From Pseudomonas mandelii (GTDB lineage Bacteria; Pseudomonadota; Gammaproteobacteria; Pseudomonadales; Pseudomonadaceae), in contig NZ_LT629796.1 of assembly GCF_900106065.1 (NCBI RefSeq), positions 3,379,501 to 3,443,500 of the forward strand: a DNA stretch of 64,000 bases, in the 5' to 3' direction. The notes below the pieces were generated by a model that was not told where the DNA came from, did no database searches, and saw nothing but the letters and a program-made list of their open reading frames with translations. Each line of letters begins with the position of its first letter. Position 1 is the stretch's first letter. Made by a program: the position numbers and the translations under genes. Shown in pieces: positions 38,238-46,737 of the stretch.

Positions 38238-39068
38238 ATGACGATCATTGCCAGTTTGTTGCGCGCCGCCGATTTGCCCGACTCGCCCACGGCGCGTCTG
38301 GATGCCGAATTATTGCTGGCCGCGGCCTTGGGCAAGTCCCGCAGCTTTCTGCACACCTGGCCGGAACGCATTGTGCCGAGCGAAGCCGCGCTGAAGTTTG
38401 CCGAGTACCTGCAACGTCGTCGCGGCGGTGAGCCGGTGGCCTACATTCTGGGGCAGCAAGGGTTCTGGAAGCTTGATCTGGAAGTCGCGCCGCACACGCT
38501 GATCCCGCGCCCGGATACCGAACTGCTGGTGGAAGCGGCGCTGGAATTGCTGCCAGCCACACCGGCCCAAGTGCTCGATCTTGGCACCGGCAGCGGCGCC
38601 ATTGCCCTGGCTTTGGCCAGCGAGCGTCCGGCGTGGAAAGTCACTGCGGTGGATCGCATACTCGAGGCCGTGGCGCTGGCCGAACGCAATCGTCAGCGCC
38701 TGCACTTGAACAATGCCACGGTACTGAGCAGCCATTGGTTCAGCGCCCTGGAAGGTCAGCGTTTTCATCTGATCATCAGCAACCCGCCGTACATCGCCTC
38801 CGCCGACCCGCATCTGGTAGAAGGCGATGTGCGCTTCGAACCGGCCAGCGCTCTGGTGGCTGGCGTCGACGGACTCGATGATTTGCGCCTGATCGTCGCC
38901 CAGGCGCCGGATTATCTGGAGGCCGGTGGCTGGCTGATGCTCGAACACGGTTACGATCAAGCCGAAGCCGTGCGCGACTTGCTGTTGAGCCGCGGCTTTG
39001 AAGCAGTCCACAGCCGCACCGATCTGGGCGGTCACGAACGTATCAGCCTGGGGCGCCTGCCGTGCTGA
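38238..39068 (+). CDS. prmC: Release factor glutamine methyltransferase PrmC
   Basis: 276 residues. Methylates the GGQ glutamine of release factors with SAM. SAM site VLDLGTGSGAIALALA near residues 112-127; the substrate motif NPPY near 180 in IISNPPYIASADPHL. It starts immediately after the prfA stop and overlaps moeB by 7 bases, so enzyme and substrate are cotranscribed. Confidence 0.95.
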   Translation: MTIIASLLRAADLPDSPTARLDAELLLAAALGKSRSFLHTWPERIVPSEAALKFAEYLQRRRGGEPVAYILGQQGFWKLDLEVAPHTLIPRPDTELLVEAALELLPATPAQVLDLGTGSGAIALALASERPAWKVTAVDRILEAVALAERNRQRLHLNNATVLSSHWFSALEGQRFHLIISNPPYIASADPHLVEGDVRFEPASALVAGVDGLDDLRLIVAQAPDYLEAGGWLMLEHGYDQAEAVRDLLLSRGFEAVHSRTDLGGHERISLGRLPC

Positions 39069-39817
39069 ATGATCAGGAATTGTTGCGCTATAGCCGGCAG
39101 ATTCTGTTGCAACACGTCGATATCGACGGCCAGTTGCGGCTGAAAGAAAGCCGCGTGTTGATCGTCGGCCTCGGTGGTCTCGGCTCACCGGTGGCGCTGT
39201 ATCTGGCCGCGGCCGGTGTCGGCGAGCTGCACCTGGCGGATTTCGATACGGTCGACCTGACCAATCTGCAACGCCAGATCGTTCACGACACTGACAGCGT
39301 CGGCTTGAGCAAGGTCGATTCAGCGATCCGCCGACTGAGCGCGATCAATCCCGAGATCCAACTGATCGCCCATCGCACCGCACTGGACGAAGATTCTCTG
39401 GCGGCCGCCGTGGCGGCGGTGGATCTGGTGCTGGACTGTTCCGATAATTTTTCGACCCGAGAAGCGGTCAACGCGGCCTGCGTTACTGCCGGCAAACCGC
39501 TGGTCAGCGGCGCGGCAATTCGCCTCGAAGGGCAGTTGTCGGTGTTTGACCCGCGACGCCCGGAAAGCCCGTGCTACCACTGTCTATACGGTCACGGTAG
39601 CGAAGCCGAATTGACCTGCAGTGAAGCCGGCGTTGTCGGTCCACTGGTTGGGCTGGTGGGCAGCCTCCAGGCGCTGGAAGCCCTGAAGCTGCTGGTGGGT
39701 TTCGGCGAGCCGCTGGTGGGGCGCCTGTTGCTGATCGATGCCTTGGGCTCGCGCTTCCGTGAATTGCGGGTCAAGCGCGATCCGGGCTGCAGCGTCTGTG
39801 GTTCGACACATGCGTGA
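39062..39817 (+). CDS. moeB: Molybdopterin-synthase adenylyltransferase MoeB (ThiF/HesA family)
   Basis: 251 residues; adenylates the C terminus of MoaD for molybdenum-cofactor synthesis. Nucleotide site [37 protein letters not shown] near residues 37-73; zinc-binding pairs CYHC near 172 and CSVC near the C terminus. No moaD lies next to it, so a role with ThiS or another ubiquitin-like protein is possible. The start overlaps prmC by 7 bases and the stop overlaps murI by 8; it is coupled into the hemA operon. Confidence 0.9.
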   Translation: MLNDQELLRYSRQILLQHVDIDGQLRLKESRVLIVGLGGLGSPVALYLAAAGVGELHLADFDTVDLTNLQRQIVHDTDSVGLSKVDSAIRRLSAINPEIQLIAHRTALDEDSLAAAVAAVDLVLDCSDNFSTREAVNAACVTAGKPLVSGAAIRLEGQLSVFDPRRPESPCYHCLYGHGSEAELTCSEAGVVGPLVGLVGSLQALEALKLLVGFGEPLVGRLLLIDALGSRFRELRVKRDPGCSVCGSTHA

Positions 39818-40601
39818 AGCGCCAATCGGCGTATTCGACTCCGGCGTCGGTGGGCTTTCGGTATTGGCCGAGATCCAGCGTTTGCTGCCCAACGAGTCGC
39901 TGCTGTACGTCGCCGATTGCGGCAATGTTCCCTACGGCGAAAAAACCCCTGAATTCATCCAGCAGCGTTGCAGCGTGATGGCCGAATTCTTTCAGCAGCA
40001 GGGCGCGAAGGCCTTGGTGCTGGCCTGCAACACGGCGACCGTCGCCGGTGTTGCGGACTTGCGGCGCGATTTCCCTGCGTGGCCCATCGTCGGCATGGAG
40101 CCCGCCGTCAAACCTGCCGCTGCCGCCACCCGCAGTGGTGTGGTCGGCGTACTTGCCACCACTGGCACGTTGCAGAGCGCCAAGTTCGCGGCGTTGCTCG
40201 ATCGTTTCGCCACTGATGTACGCGTTATCACTCAGCCGTGCCCCGGCCTGGTGGAGCTGATTGAAAACGGCGATCTGCACAGCGAGGCATTGCGTCAGTT
40301 GCTGGCCGGGTACGTCGGGCCGCTGCTCGGCGCCGGGTGCGACACGATAATTCTGGGCTGCACGCATTATCCCTTCCTAAAGCCATTGCTTAAGCAGATG
40401 ATCCCTGAAGACATCAGCTTGATCGACACCGGTGCCGCTGTTGCGCGGCAACTCCAGCGTTTGTTGGCCGAGCGTGAGTTACTTGCCGAGGGGCCGGCAC
40501 GTGCTGCGCAGTTCTGGACGAGTGCCGATCCGGAGCATTTCAGGACTATTTTGCCGACGCTGTGGAACAGCGGCGGTGTTGTGCAAAGCTTCGATAGATA
40601 A
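39810..40601 (+). CDS. murI: Glutamate racemase
   Basis: Makes D-glutamate for peptidoglycan. 263 residues from the ATG at 39810, which overlaps moeB by 8 bases; the frame runs upstream to 39738 but the family starts [18 protein letters not shown]. The two catalytic cysteines are Cys73 (LACNTAT) and Cys184 (LGCTHYPF). It is the last gene of the hemA-prfA-prmC-moeB-murI unit; the 117 bases after it are AT-rich and hold the pagL promoter. Confidence 0.95.
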   Translation: MREAPIGVFDSGVGGLSVLAEIQRLLPNESLLYVADCGNVPYGEKTPEFIQQRCSVMAEFFQQQGAKALVLACNTATVAGVADLRRDFPAWPIVGMEPAVKPAAAATRSGVVGVLATTGTLQSAKFAALLDRFATDVRVITQPCPGLVELIENGDLHSEALRQLLAGYVGPLLGAGCDTIILGCTHYPFLKPLLKQMIPEDISLIDTGAAVARQLQRLLAERELLAEGPARAAQFWTSADPEHFRTILPTLWNSGGVVQSFDR

Positions 40602-40718
40602 CTAAAAAAAAAGTGGGCGAAAACGAATAATTGGGCTGAACTTCTGATTAATCGTCGACTTCTATAGCGGTAAGCAACAAAAAAACCATATGAAATCGTT
40701 CGGAAAAGGATGTTTCTA

Positions 40719-41237
40719 GTGAAGCGACTATTCTGCTTGGCCGCGATTGCGGCCGCACTGATGGGGCACAGTTTTACCGCGCAGGCGGCAGGCGTGGAAT
40801 TCGCGGTCGGACAGACCAGCGAGTCGACCATGACCTATCGATTGGGCATGCAATTCGATTGGGACAAGAGCTGGTTGCAGAGTGATATCGGTCGCTTGAC
40901 GGGGTACTGGAGCGGTGCCTACACCTATTGGGACGGCGACAAGACTTCCAGCAACCACAGCCTGTCGTTCGCGCCGGTGTTGGTTTACGAATTTGCTGGC
41001 CAGACCGTCAAGCCTTATGTGGAGTTGGGGGTCGGCGTCGCGGTATTCGCCAATACCGAAGTCGAAAACAATCAACTCGGCAGTGCTTTTCAGTTTGAAG
41101 ACCGGTTCGGTTTTGGCCTGCGCTTTACCGGCGGACATGAAGTCGGCATTCGTGCGACGCACTATTCCAATGCCGGGCTCAGTAGCCCGAACAACGGTGT
41201 AGAAAGTTACGCGCTGCACTACACGATGCCGCTCTGA
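40719..41237 (+). CDS. pagL: PagL-type lipid A 3-O-deacylase
   Basis: Outer-membrane beta-barrel that removes the 3-linked acyl chain from lipid A. I chose the GTG at 40719 (VKRLFCLAAIAAALMG, 172 residues), because AAAAGGA lies about 8 bases upstream of it but abuts the ATG at 40710. A signal peptide ends AQA before AGVEF. The catalytic set is intact: His-Tyr-Ser-Asn with a Glu 14 residues after the His (HYSNAGLSSPNNGVES), the spacing of the known PagL triad. The C terminus ends in an aromatic strand. Strong AT content upstream hints at its own promoter. Confidence 0.88.
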   Translation: MKRLFCLAAIAAALMGHSFTAQAAGVEFAVGQTSESTMTYRLGMQFDWDKSWLQSDIGRLTGYWSGAYTYWDGDKTSSNHSLSFAPVLVYEFAGQTVKPYVELGVGVAVFANTEVENNQLGSAFQFEDRFGFGLRFTGGHEVGIRATHYSNAGLSSPNNGVESYALHYTMPL

Positions 41238-41250
41238 GACTCGCTCCTTT

Positions 41251-41342
41251 AAGTGTGGGAGCGAGCCTGCTCGCAATTGCGGTCTGCCATTCAGCAACAG
41301 TGTTGACTGACAGGAAGCCATCGCGAGCAGGTTCGCTCCCAC
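41251..41342. repeat. REP pair, family B (inverted repeat)
   Basis: Arms 41251-41272 and 41321-41342, complementary except for one mismatch position, with a 48-base centre. The arm core is GGGAGCGAGCCTGCTCGC, a different family from that at 5077. It lies between convergent pagL and the YkgJ-type gene. Confidence 0.8.
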
Positions 41343-41366
41343 ACTGGATGTGCGTCGACTTCAAAT

Positions 41367-41672
41367 TCAGCGATACGCCGTGGTAATCCCCTGGCGCTCT
41401 TCGAGGCACTCCGGTGCGCCCATCTCGAACTCCCGGCAGATCAGCGGGCGCTTTTCGTAGATGGTGCACATCATGCTGTCGCGATCCAGCGCAGCGCACC
41501 AGCCGTCATCCAGACGCAGCATGACTTCCCCGCCCCAATCATCGGTATCGATAAAACGTTCAGGCACGCCCGTGTCGGTGATCAGCATGACTTCGAGCTG
41601 GCAGCAACAGGCTGCGCAAGTCGAGCACGTGACGGCCTGTTCGGTGATTTGCGTGTGGGGAATGGTTTTCAT
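41367..41672 (-). CDS. YkgJ-family cysteine-cluster protein
   Basis: 101 residues from the ATG at 41672. Cysteine motif CSTCAACCCQLEVML near 16-30, further Cys in DGWCAALDRDSMMCTIYEKRPLICREF, as in the zinc- or iron-binding CxxCxxCC proteins. The function of the family is not known. It lies 53 bases after the DUF2878 gene on the same strand, so it could be read through from the light-type operon, but the gap is larger than in the rest of that operon. Confidence 0.85.
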   Translation of the reverse strand: MKTIPHTQITEQAVTCSTCAACCCQLEVMLITDTGVPERFIDTDDWGGEVMLRLDDGWCAALDRDSMMCTIYEKRPLICREFEMGAPECLEERQGITTAYR

Positions 41673-41725
41673 GGCGGGCAGTGTAAGGCAGTGCGCCCTG
41701 GCTGTGTTAAAGGCCTGACGGACGC

Positions 41726-42229
41726 TTAGCTGCGGGTGTCCGCCGCCAGTCGTTGCGCCATGAAATGCAGCGTTGGGAACAGCATCGCCCAGAGCAGGCC
41801 GATACCCAGCAGCGTGGGCACCTGACCGTAAGGAAACTGCACGCCGGCCAGTTGTCCACCGGCGTAATACGACAATGGCCCACCCACGGCGCCCAGCAGG
41901 CTGCCGAGCCACCAAGGTTTGGCGGTCCATTGCAGGCAGTGGCGCAACGTGGTTGCCAGTAACGCCCACAACAGCATCAGCCACAGCGGGATCAAGGGCG
42001 CGACGTCGGCGAAATCGAACACACCAAGCCAGCGCAACGAACTGTCGACGGTGGTGCCCAGCAGCACAACGCTGAGAATCAGTCGGCCTTCATCCGCCCA
42101 GCGACTTATCCACAGCAGATGAATCACCAGTACCGCCAACGCCACCAGCAACCATAAACTGTCGCCGCCCATCACACAGGCAAACCAGCCGAGCTGAAAC
42201 AGTGCGGCATTGGCCAAGCGCTCACGCAT
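41726..42229 (-). CDS. DUF2878 inner-membrane protein
   Basis: 167 residues, about five hydrophobic helices (around 10-40, 48-65, 76-95, 105-125, 135-158), a Trp-rich small membrane protein of the DUF2878 family. Its function is unknown. The start overlaps the CFA-type methyltransferase by 8 bases, so it is part of the same coupled operon; a role in handling or placing the modified lipid is a guess. It is the last coupled gene of the unit. Confidence 0.82.
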   Translation of the reverse strand: MRERLANAALFQLGWFACVMGGDSLWLLVALAVLVIHLLWISRWADEGRLILSVVLLGTTVDSSLRWLGVFDFADVAPLIPLWLMLLWALLATTLRHCLQWTAKPWWLGSLLGAVGGPLSYYAGGQLAGVQFPYGQVPTLLGIGLLWAMLFPTLHFMAQRLAADTRS

Positions 42230-43493
42230 CGAAGCGCCCCAGCAGCGGCGCGGGCATTGCCGAGGGTTTGGCCAGCACCATTTGCGCGGTGCCGATGGTG
42301 CGCTCCAGAAACCCCCCTTCGCAGTAGCACAGATAAAATTCCCACAACCGCAGGAAATAATCGTCGTAGCCCAACTCGCTCAAGCGGCCCTGGGCTCGGC
42401 GAAAATTCTCATGCCACAGGCGCAGGGTTCGGGCGTAGTGCAGGCCGAAATCCTCCATGTGCAGCAAATTCATGTCGGTGTCGCGGCTGATGACTTCCAG
42501 CATCTTCTGCACACAGGGTAGGGCACCGCCAGGAAAAATGTAACGCTGAATGAAATCGACGCTGCCCTTGGCCTGTTCGTAGCGCTGTTCGCGGATGGTG
42601 ATGGCCTGCAACAGCATCAAGCCGTTGCTTTTGAGCAACTGCGCGCATTGCTTGAAATAGACCGGCAGGAAGCGATGGCCGACGGCTTCGATCATCTCGA
42701 TCGACACCAATTTGTCGTACTGCCCGGTGAGGTCGCGGTAATCCTTGAGCAGCAGCGTGACCTGGTCTTGCAGGCCGAGGGCTTCAATGCGTTGGGCAGT
42801 GAAGGCGTACTGTTCTTTTGAAAGCGTGGTGGTGGTGACCTTGCAGCCGTAATGCTGCGCCGCGTAAAGCGCCATGCTGCCCCAGCCGGTGCCGATTTCC
42901 AGCAAGTGATCACTGGGTTTGAGCGCGAGTTTCTGGCAGATCCGTTCCAGCTTGTTCAACTGCGCCTGTTCCAGGCTGTCTTCGTCCGTCAGGAACTGTG
43001 CGGCGGAGTACATCATCGTGGGATCGAGAAACTGTTCGAACAGGTCGTTGCCCAGATCGTAGTGGGCGGCGATGTTTTTCTGCGAACCCTTGCGCGTGTT
43101 GCGATTGAGCCAGTGCAGCGCTTGAACGAAAGGGCGGCCGAGTTTCGCCAGACCACCTTCCAGCGCATCCAGTACCTCAAGGTTACTGACGAACACGCGA
43201 ACCACCGCGGTCAAGTCCGGCGAACTCCAATAACCGTGGATAAACGCTTCGCCAGCGCCGATCGAGCCGTTACCCGCCACCAGCCCCCACGCCGCCGCGT
43301 CGAGGATATGGATCTCCCCGATCAATGGGCTGCCTGCGGTCCCGAAAACTTGCCGTTCGCCGTTTTCGATGACCACCAGTTGTCCATGTTTGAGCTGCGT
43401 GAGTTGCCGCAATACACCACGGCGCAGCAACGATCCGGTCAGGCCGTTGGTGCTGAGCAGATTGACTTTAGCCGAGGCGCTAGAGGATTTCAT
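42222..43493 (-). CDS. Cyclopropane-fatty-acid-synthase-like SAM methyltransferase
   Basis: 423 residues from the ATG at 43493. The C-terminal 290 residues have the CFA fold: AAHYDLGNDLFEQFLDPTMMYS near 142-163, SAM loop LLEIGTGWGSMA at 197-208, and VSIEMIEAVGHRF near 255. The N-terminal 130 residues carry a lipid-binding-type region. Relatives in photo-oxidative stress operons include enzymes that methylate lipids and those making furan fatty acids, so the product may be a cyclopropane or a methylated furan precursor. The start overlaps the DUF1365 stop by 14 bases. Confidence 0.87.
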   Translation of the reverse strand: MKSSSASAKVNLLSTNGLTGSLLRRGVLRQLTQLKHGQLVVIENGERQVFGTAGSPLIGEIHILDAAAWGLVAGNGSIGAGEAFIHGYWSSPDLTAVVRVFVSNLEVLDALEGGLAKLGRPFVQALHWLNRNTRKGSQKNIAAHYDLGNDLFEQFLDPTMMYSAAQFLTDEDSLEQAQLNKLERICQKLALKPSDHLLEIGTGWGSMALYAAQHYGCKVTTTTLSKEQYAFTAQRIEALGLQDQVTLLLKDYRDLTGQYDKLVSIEMIEAVGHRFLPVYFKQCAQLLKSNGLMLLQAITIREQRYEQAKGSVDFIQRYIFPGGALPCVQKMLEVISRDTDMNLLHMEDFGLHYARTLRLWHENFRRAQGRLSELGYDDYFLRLWEFYLCYCEGGFLERTIGTAQMVLAKPSAMPAPLLGRFDA

Positions 43494-44295
43494 GACGGTG
43501 ATCCTTGGGAGGAACGATGGCGGTTTGAACGCTGCCAACGGCAGCCTGATGAGCAAATATCGGTGCGCGCTTGAGCAGCAGGCGCAGGGCCTGCCAATAG
43601 ATCGCCAGGCAGGTTTTCGCCGTCATCCATGGAAAGCGCCGCAAGTAACGATGCAGGCTGGCACGGTCCAGTGCCTGGCGTTTCAAGCTGAGCGTGGCGT
43701 CGAACAACTTCAGCTCGCCCTGCCAGTCCGCCATGTGCACGCCGAGCCTTTTCGCGGCGGGGCTAAAACTCATGCGGTATTCCAGGTCTGGCGGTAGAAA
43801 CGGCGAAACGTGAAACGCCTTCGCCACGGCAAAATGTTGATGGAAATCGCCGAGATTCTCCGGGGCCTTGGCCGGCAATACATAGTGATAACGCTCGCGC
43901 CACGGGGTGTTGGTGACTTCGCAAAGAATCGCCGCCAGTTGCCCGTCCGCCTCATGGCAGTAGAAAAAACTCACCGGGTTGAACGACAAACCCCAACTGC
44001 GCGGCTGGGTCAGCAGGCAGATCGAACCTTGGGGCGCATGACCGATGGCCTGGCCGACGAGCTGGCGCACCGCGTCAATCAGGCGCATGCCGCTGCCGGT
44101 ATAGGTTTTGAGGTAATCGCTCTCGCGAAACGAGAACGGTGCAAAGCGACTGTTGCCCGAGAACGGCGACAGGCCGAGCACGGCCTCCTGTTCGTCGAGG
44201 TCCAGGTACAACAGACCGATCCGGTAACGGAAGGCATGAGGCTTTGGGGCGAACCGCCGATGGGCGATCCAGCCGCTGTAGAGGGCGCTGTTCAC
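43480..44295 (-). CDS. DUF1365 protein
   Basis: 271 residues of the DUF1365 family (NSALYSGWIAHRRFAPKPHAFRYRIGLLYLDLDE, RLLTQPRSWG-type region and NPVSFFYCHEADG). The family almost always occurs with an FAD amine oxidase and a CFA-like enzyme, as here, and is part of singlet-oxygen responses in other bacteria, but its chemistry is unproven. The start overlaps the FAD gene by 4 bases (ATGA) and the stop overlaps the CFA-like gene by 14. Confidence 0.88.
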   Translation of the reverse strand: MNSALYSGWIAHRRFAPKPHAFRYRIGLLYLDLDEQEAVLGLSPFSGNSRFAPFSFRESDYLKTYTGSGMRLIDAVRQLVGQAIGHAPQGSICLLTQPRSWGLSFNPVSFFYCHEADGQLAAILCEVTNTPWRERYHYVLPAKAPENLGDFHQHFAVAKAFHVSPFLPPDLEYRMSFSPAAKRLGVHMADWQGELKLFDATLSLKRQALDRASLHRYLRRFPWMTAKTCLAIYWQALRLLLKRAPIFAHQAAVGSVQTAIVPPKDHRHEIL

Positions 44296-45539
44296 AACAC
44301 TTCACCAAACGAGCGAGCAACGCGCAACGCGCTGACCACGCCGTCTTCATGGAAACCGTTGGCCCAATAGGCGCCGCAATAATAAGTGTGTTGCGCGCCG
44401 TCCAGCTCCTCCCAACGGCTTTGTGCTTCGACCGCCGCCAGGCTGAATTGCGGATGGGCGTAAGTGTATTTGGCGAGCACTTTGAACGGGCTGATGCCGG
44501 CGCTCTGGTTCAGGCTGACGCAGAACGTGGTATCGCTCTGGATGCCTTGCAGGATGTTCATGTCGTAGGTGACAGTGGCCCGTGTGTGGCCCGGGCCACC
44601 GAGGCGGTAATTCCAGCTGGCCCACGCAAGTTTTCGAGTAGGCAGCAGGCGTGTGTCGGTGTGCAGCACCACTTCGTTGTCGGCGTAGGGCAGGGCGCTG
44701 AGGATCGATTGTTCGGCATCGCTCGGCTTGGCCAGCAGTTTCAGGGCCTGATCGCTGTGGCAGGCGAACACCACTTTGTCGAATCGTTCGCTGCCGGCGG
44801 CGCTGTGGATAATGACGCCTTGTTCATCACGCTCGACCCGGGTGACGGGGCAGTTGAGTCGGATGTTCTGTTTGAACGTCGCCGTCAGTGGCTCGATGTA
44901 AGCGCTCGAGCCACCTTCGATCACCCGCCACTGCGGACGATTGCTGACGGACAGCAGGCCGTGATTCTTGAAAAACCTGACGAAGGATTGCAGCGGGAAA
45001 CCGAGCATGTCAGCCATGGACATCGACCAGATTGCTGCGCCCATCGGCACGATGTAATGCAGGATGAAGCGTTCGCCATAGCGGCCGTTTTTCAGATAGT
45101 CGTCCAGCGTGGTGTCGGCGGCGATCCGACCCTCGGCCAGGTCACGCTGCGCCTCTTTGTTGAAGCGCTGGATGTCGCGCAACATGCCCCAGAAGCCGGG
45201 TGACAACAGATTTCGCCGTTGGGCAAACAAGCTGTTGAGGTTATTGCCGTTGTATTCCAGGCCCGAGTCCGGATCCTTCACTGAAAAACTCATTTCAGTC
45301 GGTTTCGACACCACGCCGATCTGGCCGAGCAGGCGAATGAAATTCGGGTAGGTCCAGTCGTTGAACACAATGAAACCGGTGTCCACGGCGTAGCGCTGGT
45401 CATCCACGGTCACGTCCACGGTATGGGTGTGCCCGCCGATCCAGTCGCTGGCCTCGAACAGGGTGATCTCATGCCTGCGATTGAGCAGGTAGGCGCTGGT
45501 GAGCCCCGAGATTCCGCTGCCAATGATCGCAATGTTCAC
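44292..45539 (-). CDS. FAD-dependent amine-oxidase-like desaturase or oxidoreductase
   Basis: 415 residues from the GTG at 45539 (NIAIIGSGISGLTSAYLLN; dinucleotide loop Gly7-x-Gly9-x2-Gly12). The flavin-containing amine oxidase fold continues with FEASDWIGGHTHTVDV, VDTGFIVFN and a C-terminal YYCGAYWANGFHEDGVVSA segment that closes the FAD site. Members next to DUF1365 and CFA-like genes act on fatty acyl chains in the lipid branch of the photo-oxidative response. The GTG start overlaps the SDR stop by 4 bases. Confidence 0.87.
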   Translation of the reverse strand: MNIAIIGSGISGLTSAYLLNRRHEITLFEASDWIGGHTHTVDVTVDDQRYAVDTGFIVFNDWTYPNFIRLLGQIGVVSKPTEMSFSVKDPDSGLEYNGNNLNSLFAQRRNLLSPGFWGMLRDIQRFNKEAQRDLAEGRIAADTTLDDYLKNGRYGERFILHYIVPMGAAIWSMSMADMLGFPLQSFVRFFKNHGLLSVSNRPQWRVIEGGSSAYIEPLTATFKQNIRLNCPVTRVERDEQGVIIHSAAGSERFDKVVFACHSDQALKLLAKPSDAEQSILSALPYADNEVVLHTDTRLLPTRKLAWASWNYRLGGPGHTRATVTYDMNILQGIQSDTTFCVSLNQSAGISPFKVLAKYTYAHPQFSLAAVEAQSRWEELDGAQHTYYCGAYWANGFHEDGVVSALRVARSFGEVL

Positions 45540-46318
45540 GGCACGTCCCTGATCGGTGGGCTGCTGCGCACCATGCGTTTGCCGATGGCCAGTTTCACGC
45601 AATTGGGCATTTTCGACAGGGGCCAGAGAGCCGCCATGAACAGCCCCGGAAAAGCGATCTCCAGGGGACGGTTCTTGAGTTTGGCGAAGATGTGCCGGGC
45701 GGCTTTCGCCACTGGCCAACTGAGCGGCATCGGGAAGTCGTTTTTCGCCGTCAGTGGGGTCTCGACAAACCCCGGGCTGACCACCGTGACTTCGATGCCT
45801 TCCGGCGCAAGATCGATGCGCAGGGATTCGAACAGATAACGCAGCCCGGCCTTCGACGCGCCATAGGCTTCGGCCCGTGGCAGCGGCAGGTAGGTCACCG
45901 AACTGGCGACGCCCACCAGATGCGGCGCGTTGCCCTTGCGCAACAAGGGCAACGCGGCCTCGATGCAATAGGCGCTCGCGAGCAGGTTGGTGCGCACCAC
46001 GTGTTCGACGATCGAGGAATCGAACTGCTTGACGTCGACGTATTCGCACGTGCCGGCGTTGAGGATCACCGTGTCCAGCGAGCCCCATTCATGGGCGATC
46101 TGTTCGCCGATTTCGCGCACCGCCTGACTGCTCGTCAAATCGCCGGGCACGACCAGCACTTGCCCCGGATAACGCAGGGACAAGACTTTCAGCACCGCTG
46201 TAGAGCGCGAGCTCACGGCCAGATGGGCACCGGTTTTGAGGATTTCTTCAGCCAGCGAGGCGCCGATGCCGCTGCTGGCACCCGTCAGCCAGTATCGCCG
46301 TGGAGGTGTAAGACTCAT
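45536..46318 (-). CDS. Short-chain dehydrogenase/reductase
   Basis: 260 residues. NAD(P) loop TGASSGIG at 12-19, NAG at 87-89, and the catalytic set Ser140, Tyr152, Lys156 (YGASKAG). A hydrophobic stretch and basic C terminus could bring it to the membrane. The substrate is unknown; in this operon a lipid or fatty acyl intermediate is plausible. The start overlaps the NTF2-like stop in ATGA; the stop overlaps the FAD gene by 4 bases. Confidence 0.9.
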   Translation of the reverse strand: MSLTPPRRYWLTGASSGIGASLAEEILKTGAHLAVSSRSTAVLKVLSLRYPGQVLVVPGDLTSSQAVREIGEQIAHEWGSLDTVILNAGTCEYVDVKQFDSSIVEHVVRTNLLASAYCIEAALPLLRKGNAPHLVGVASSVTYLPLPRAEAYGASKAGLRYLFESLRIDLAPEGIEVTVVSPGFVETPLTAKNDFPMPLSWPVAKAARHIFAKLKNRPLEIAFPGLFMAALWPLSKMPNCVKLAIGKRMVRSSPPIRDVP

Positions 46319-46737
46319 CCCATTCTCCTTTTCAGCCAGGCAATCGCCCGACCCAATACGGGTAAATGTTCGTAAAGCAGTGCCCCGGCATCGAAGTAAT
46401 CCCGGTGACGATAAACCTTGTCGCGCCAGAGCAGGTACGAGCAGCCGTCGACACGAATCAACTGGCCGCCACTCAGGCGCGGATGGCGGTAACTCATGAC
46501 CCAGCGCAGATAACCTTGACCTTCGCCGGTCTGGTCGAAACCGTGAAAATCGAAACGCAGTTCGGTGACGTTGGCGTAGAGCTCCGTGAAGTAGCTGCGC
46601 AACTGTCCGAGCCCTTGCACTTCATGCAGCGGATCGGTGAAGTGCACGTCTTCGGTGTACAGCTCGCCGAGGCGTTGCAAACTGTTTTTATCCAGCTGCG
46701 CGAATTGCCGGGCAAACTGCCGCAGGAAATCACTCAT
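46315..46737 (-). CDS. NTF2-like (SnoaL-type) protein
   Basis: 140 residues from the ATG at 46737. NTF2-like cone fold features: LYTEDVHFTDPLHEVQGLGQLRSYFTELYANV near 25-57 and SYRHPRLSGGQLIRVDGCSYLLWRDKVYRHRDYFD near 85-120. Such proteins bind or transform small hydrophobic molecules. The stop overlaps the SDR in ATGA and the start overlaps the photolyase stop by 8 bases. Confidence 0.85.
   Translation of the reverse strand: MSDFLRQFARQFAQLDKNSLQRLGELYTEDVHFTDPLHEVQGLGQLRSYFTELYANVTELRFDFHGFDQTGEGQGYLRWVMSYRHPRLSGGQLIRVDGCSYLLWRDKVYRHRDYFDAGALLYEHLPVLGRAIAWLKRRMG

Noticed and set aside
41251..41342. Possible attachment site or transposon end
   Set aside because: Inverted arms match a repeated REP family and no transposase or target duplication is present.
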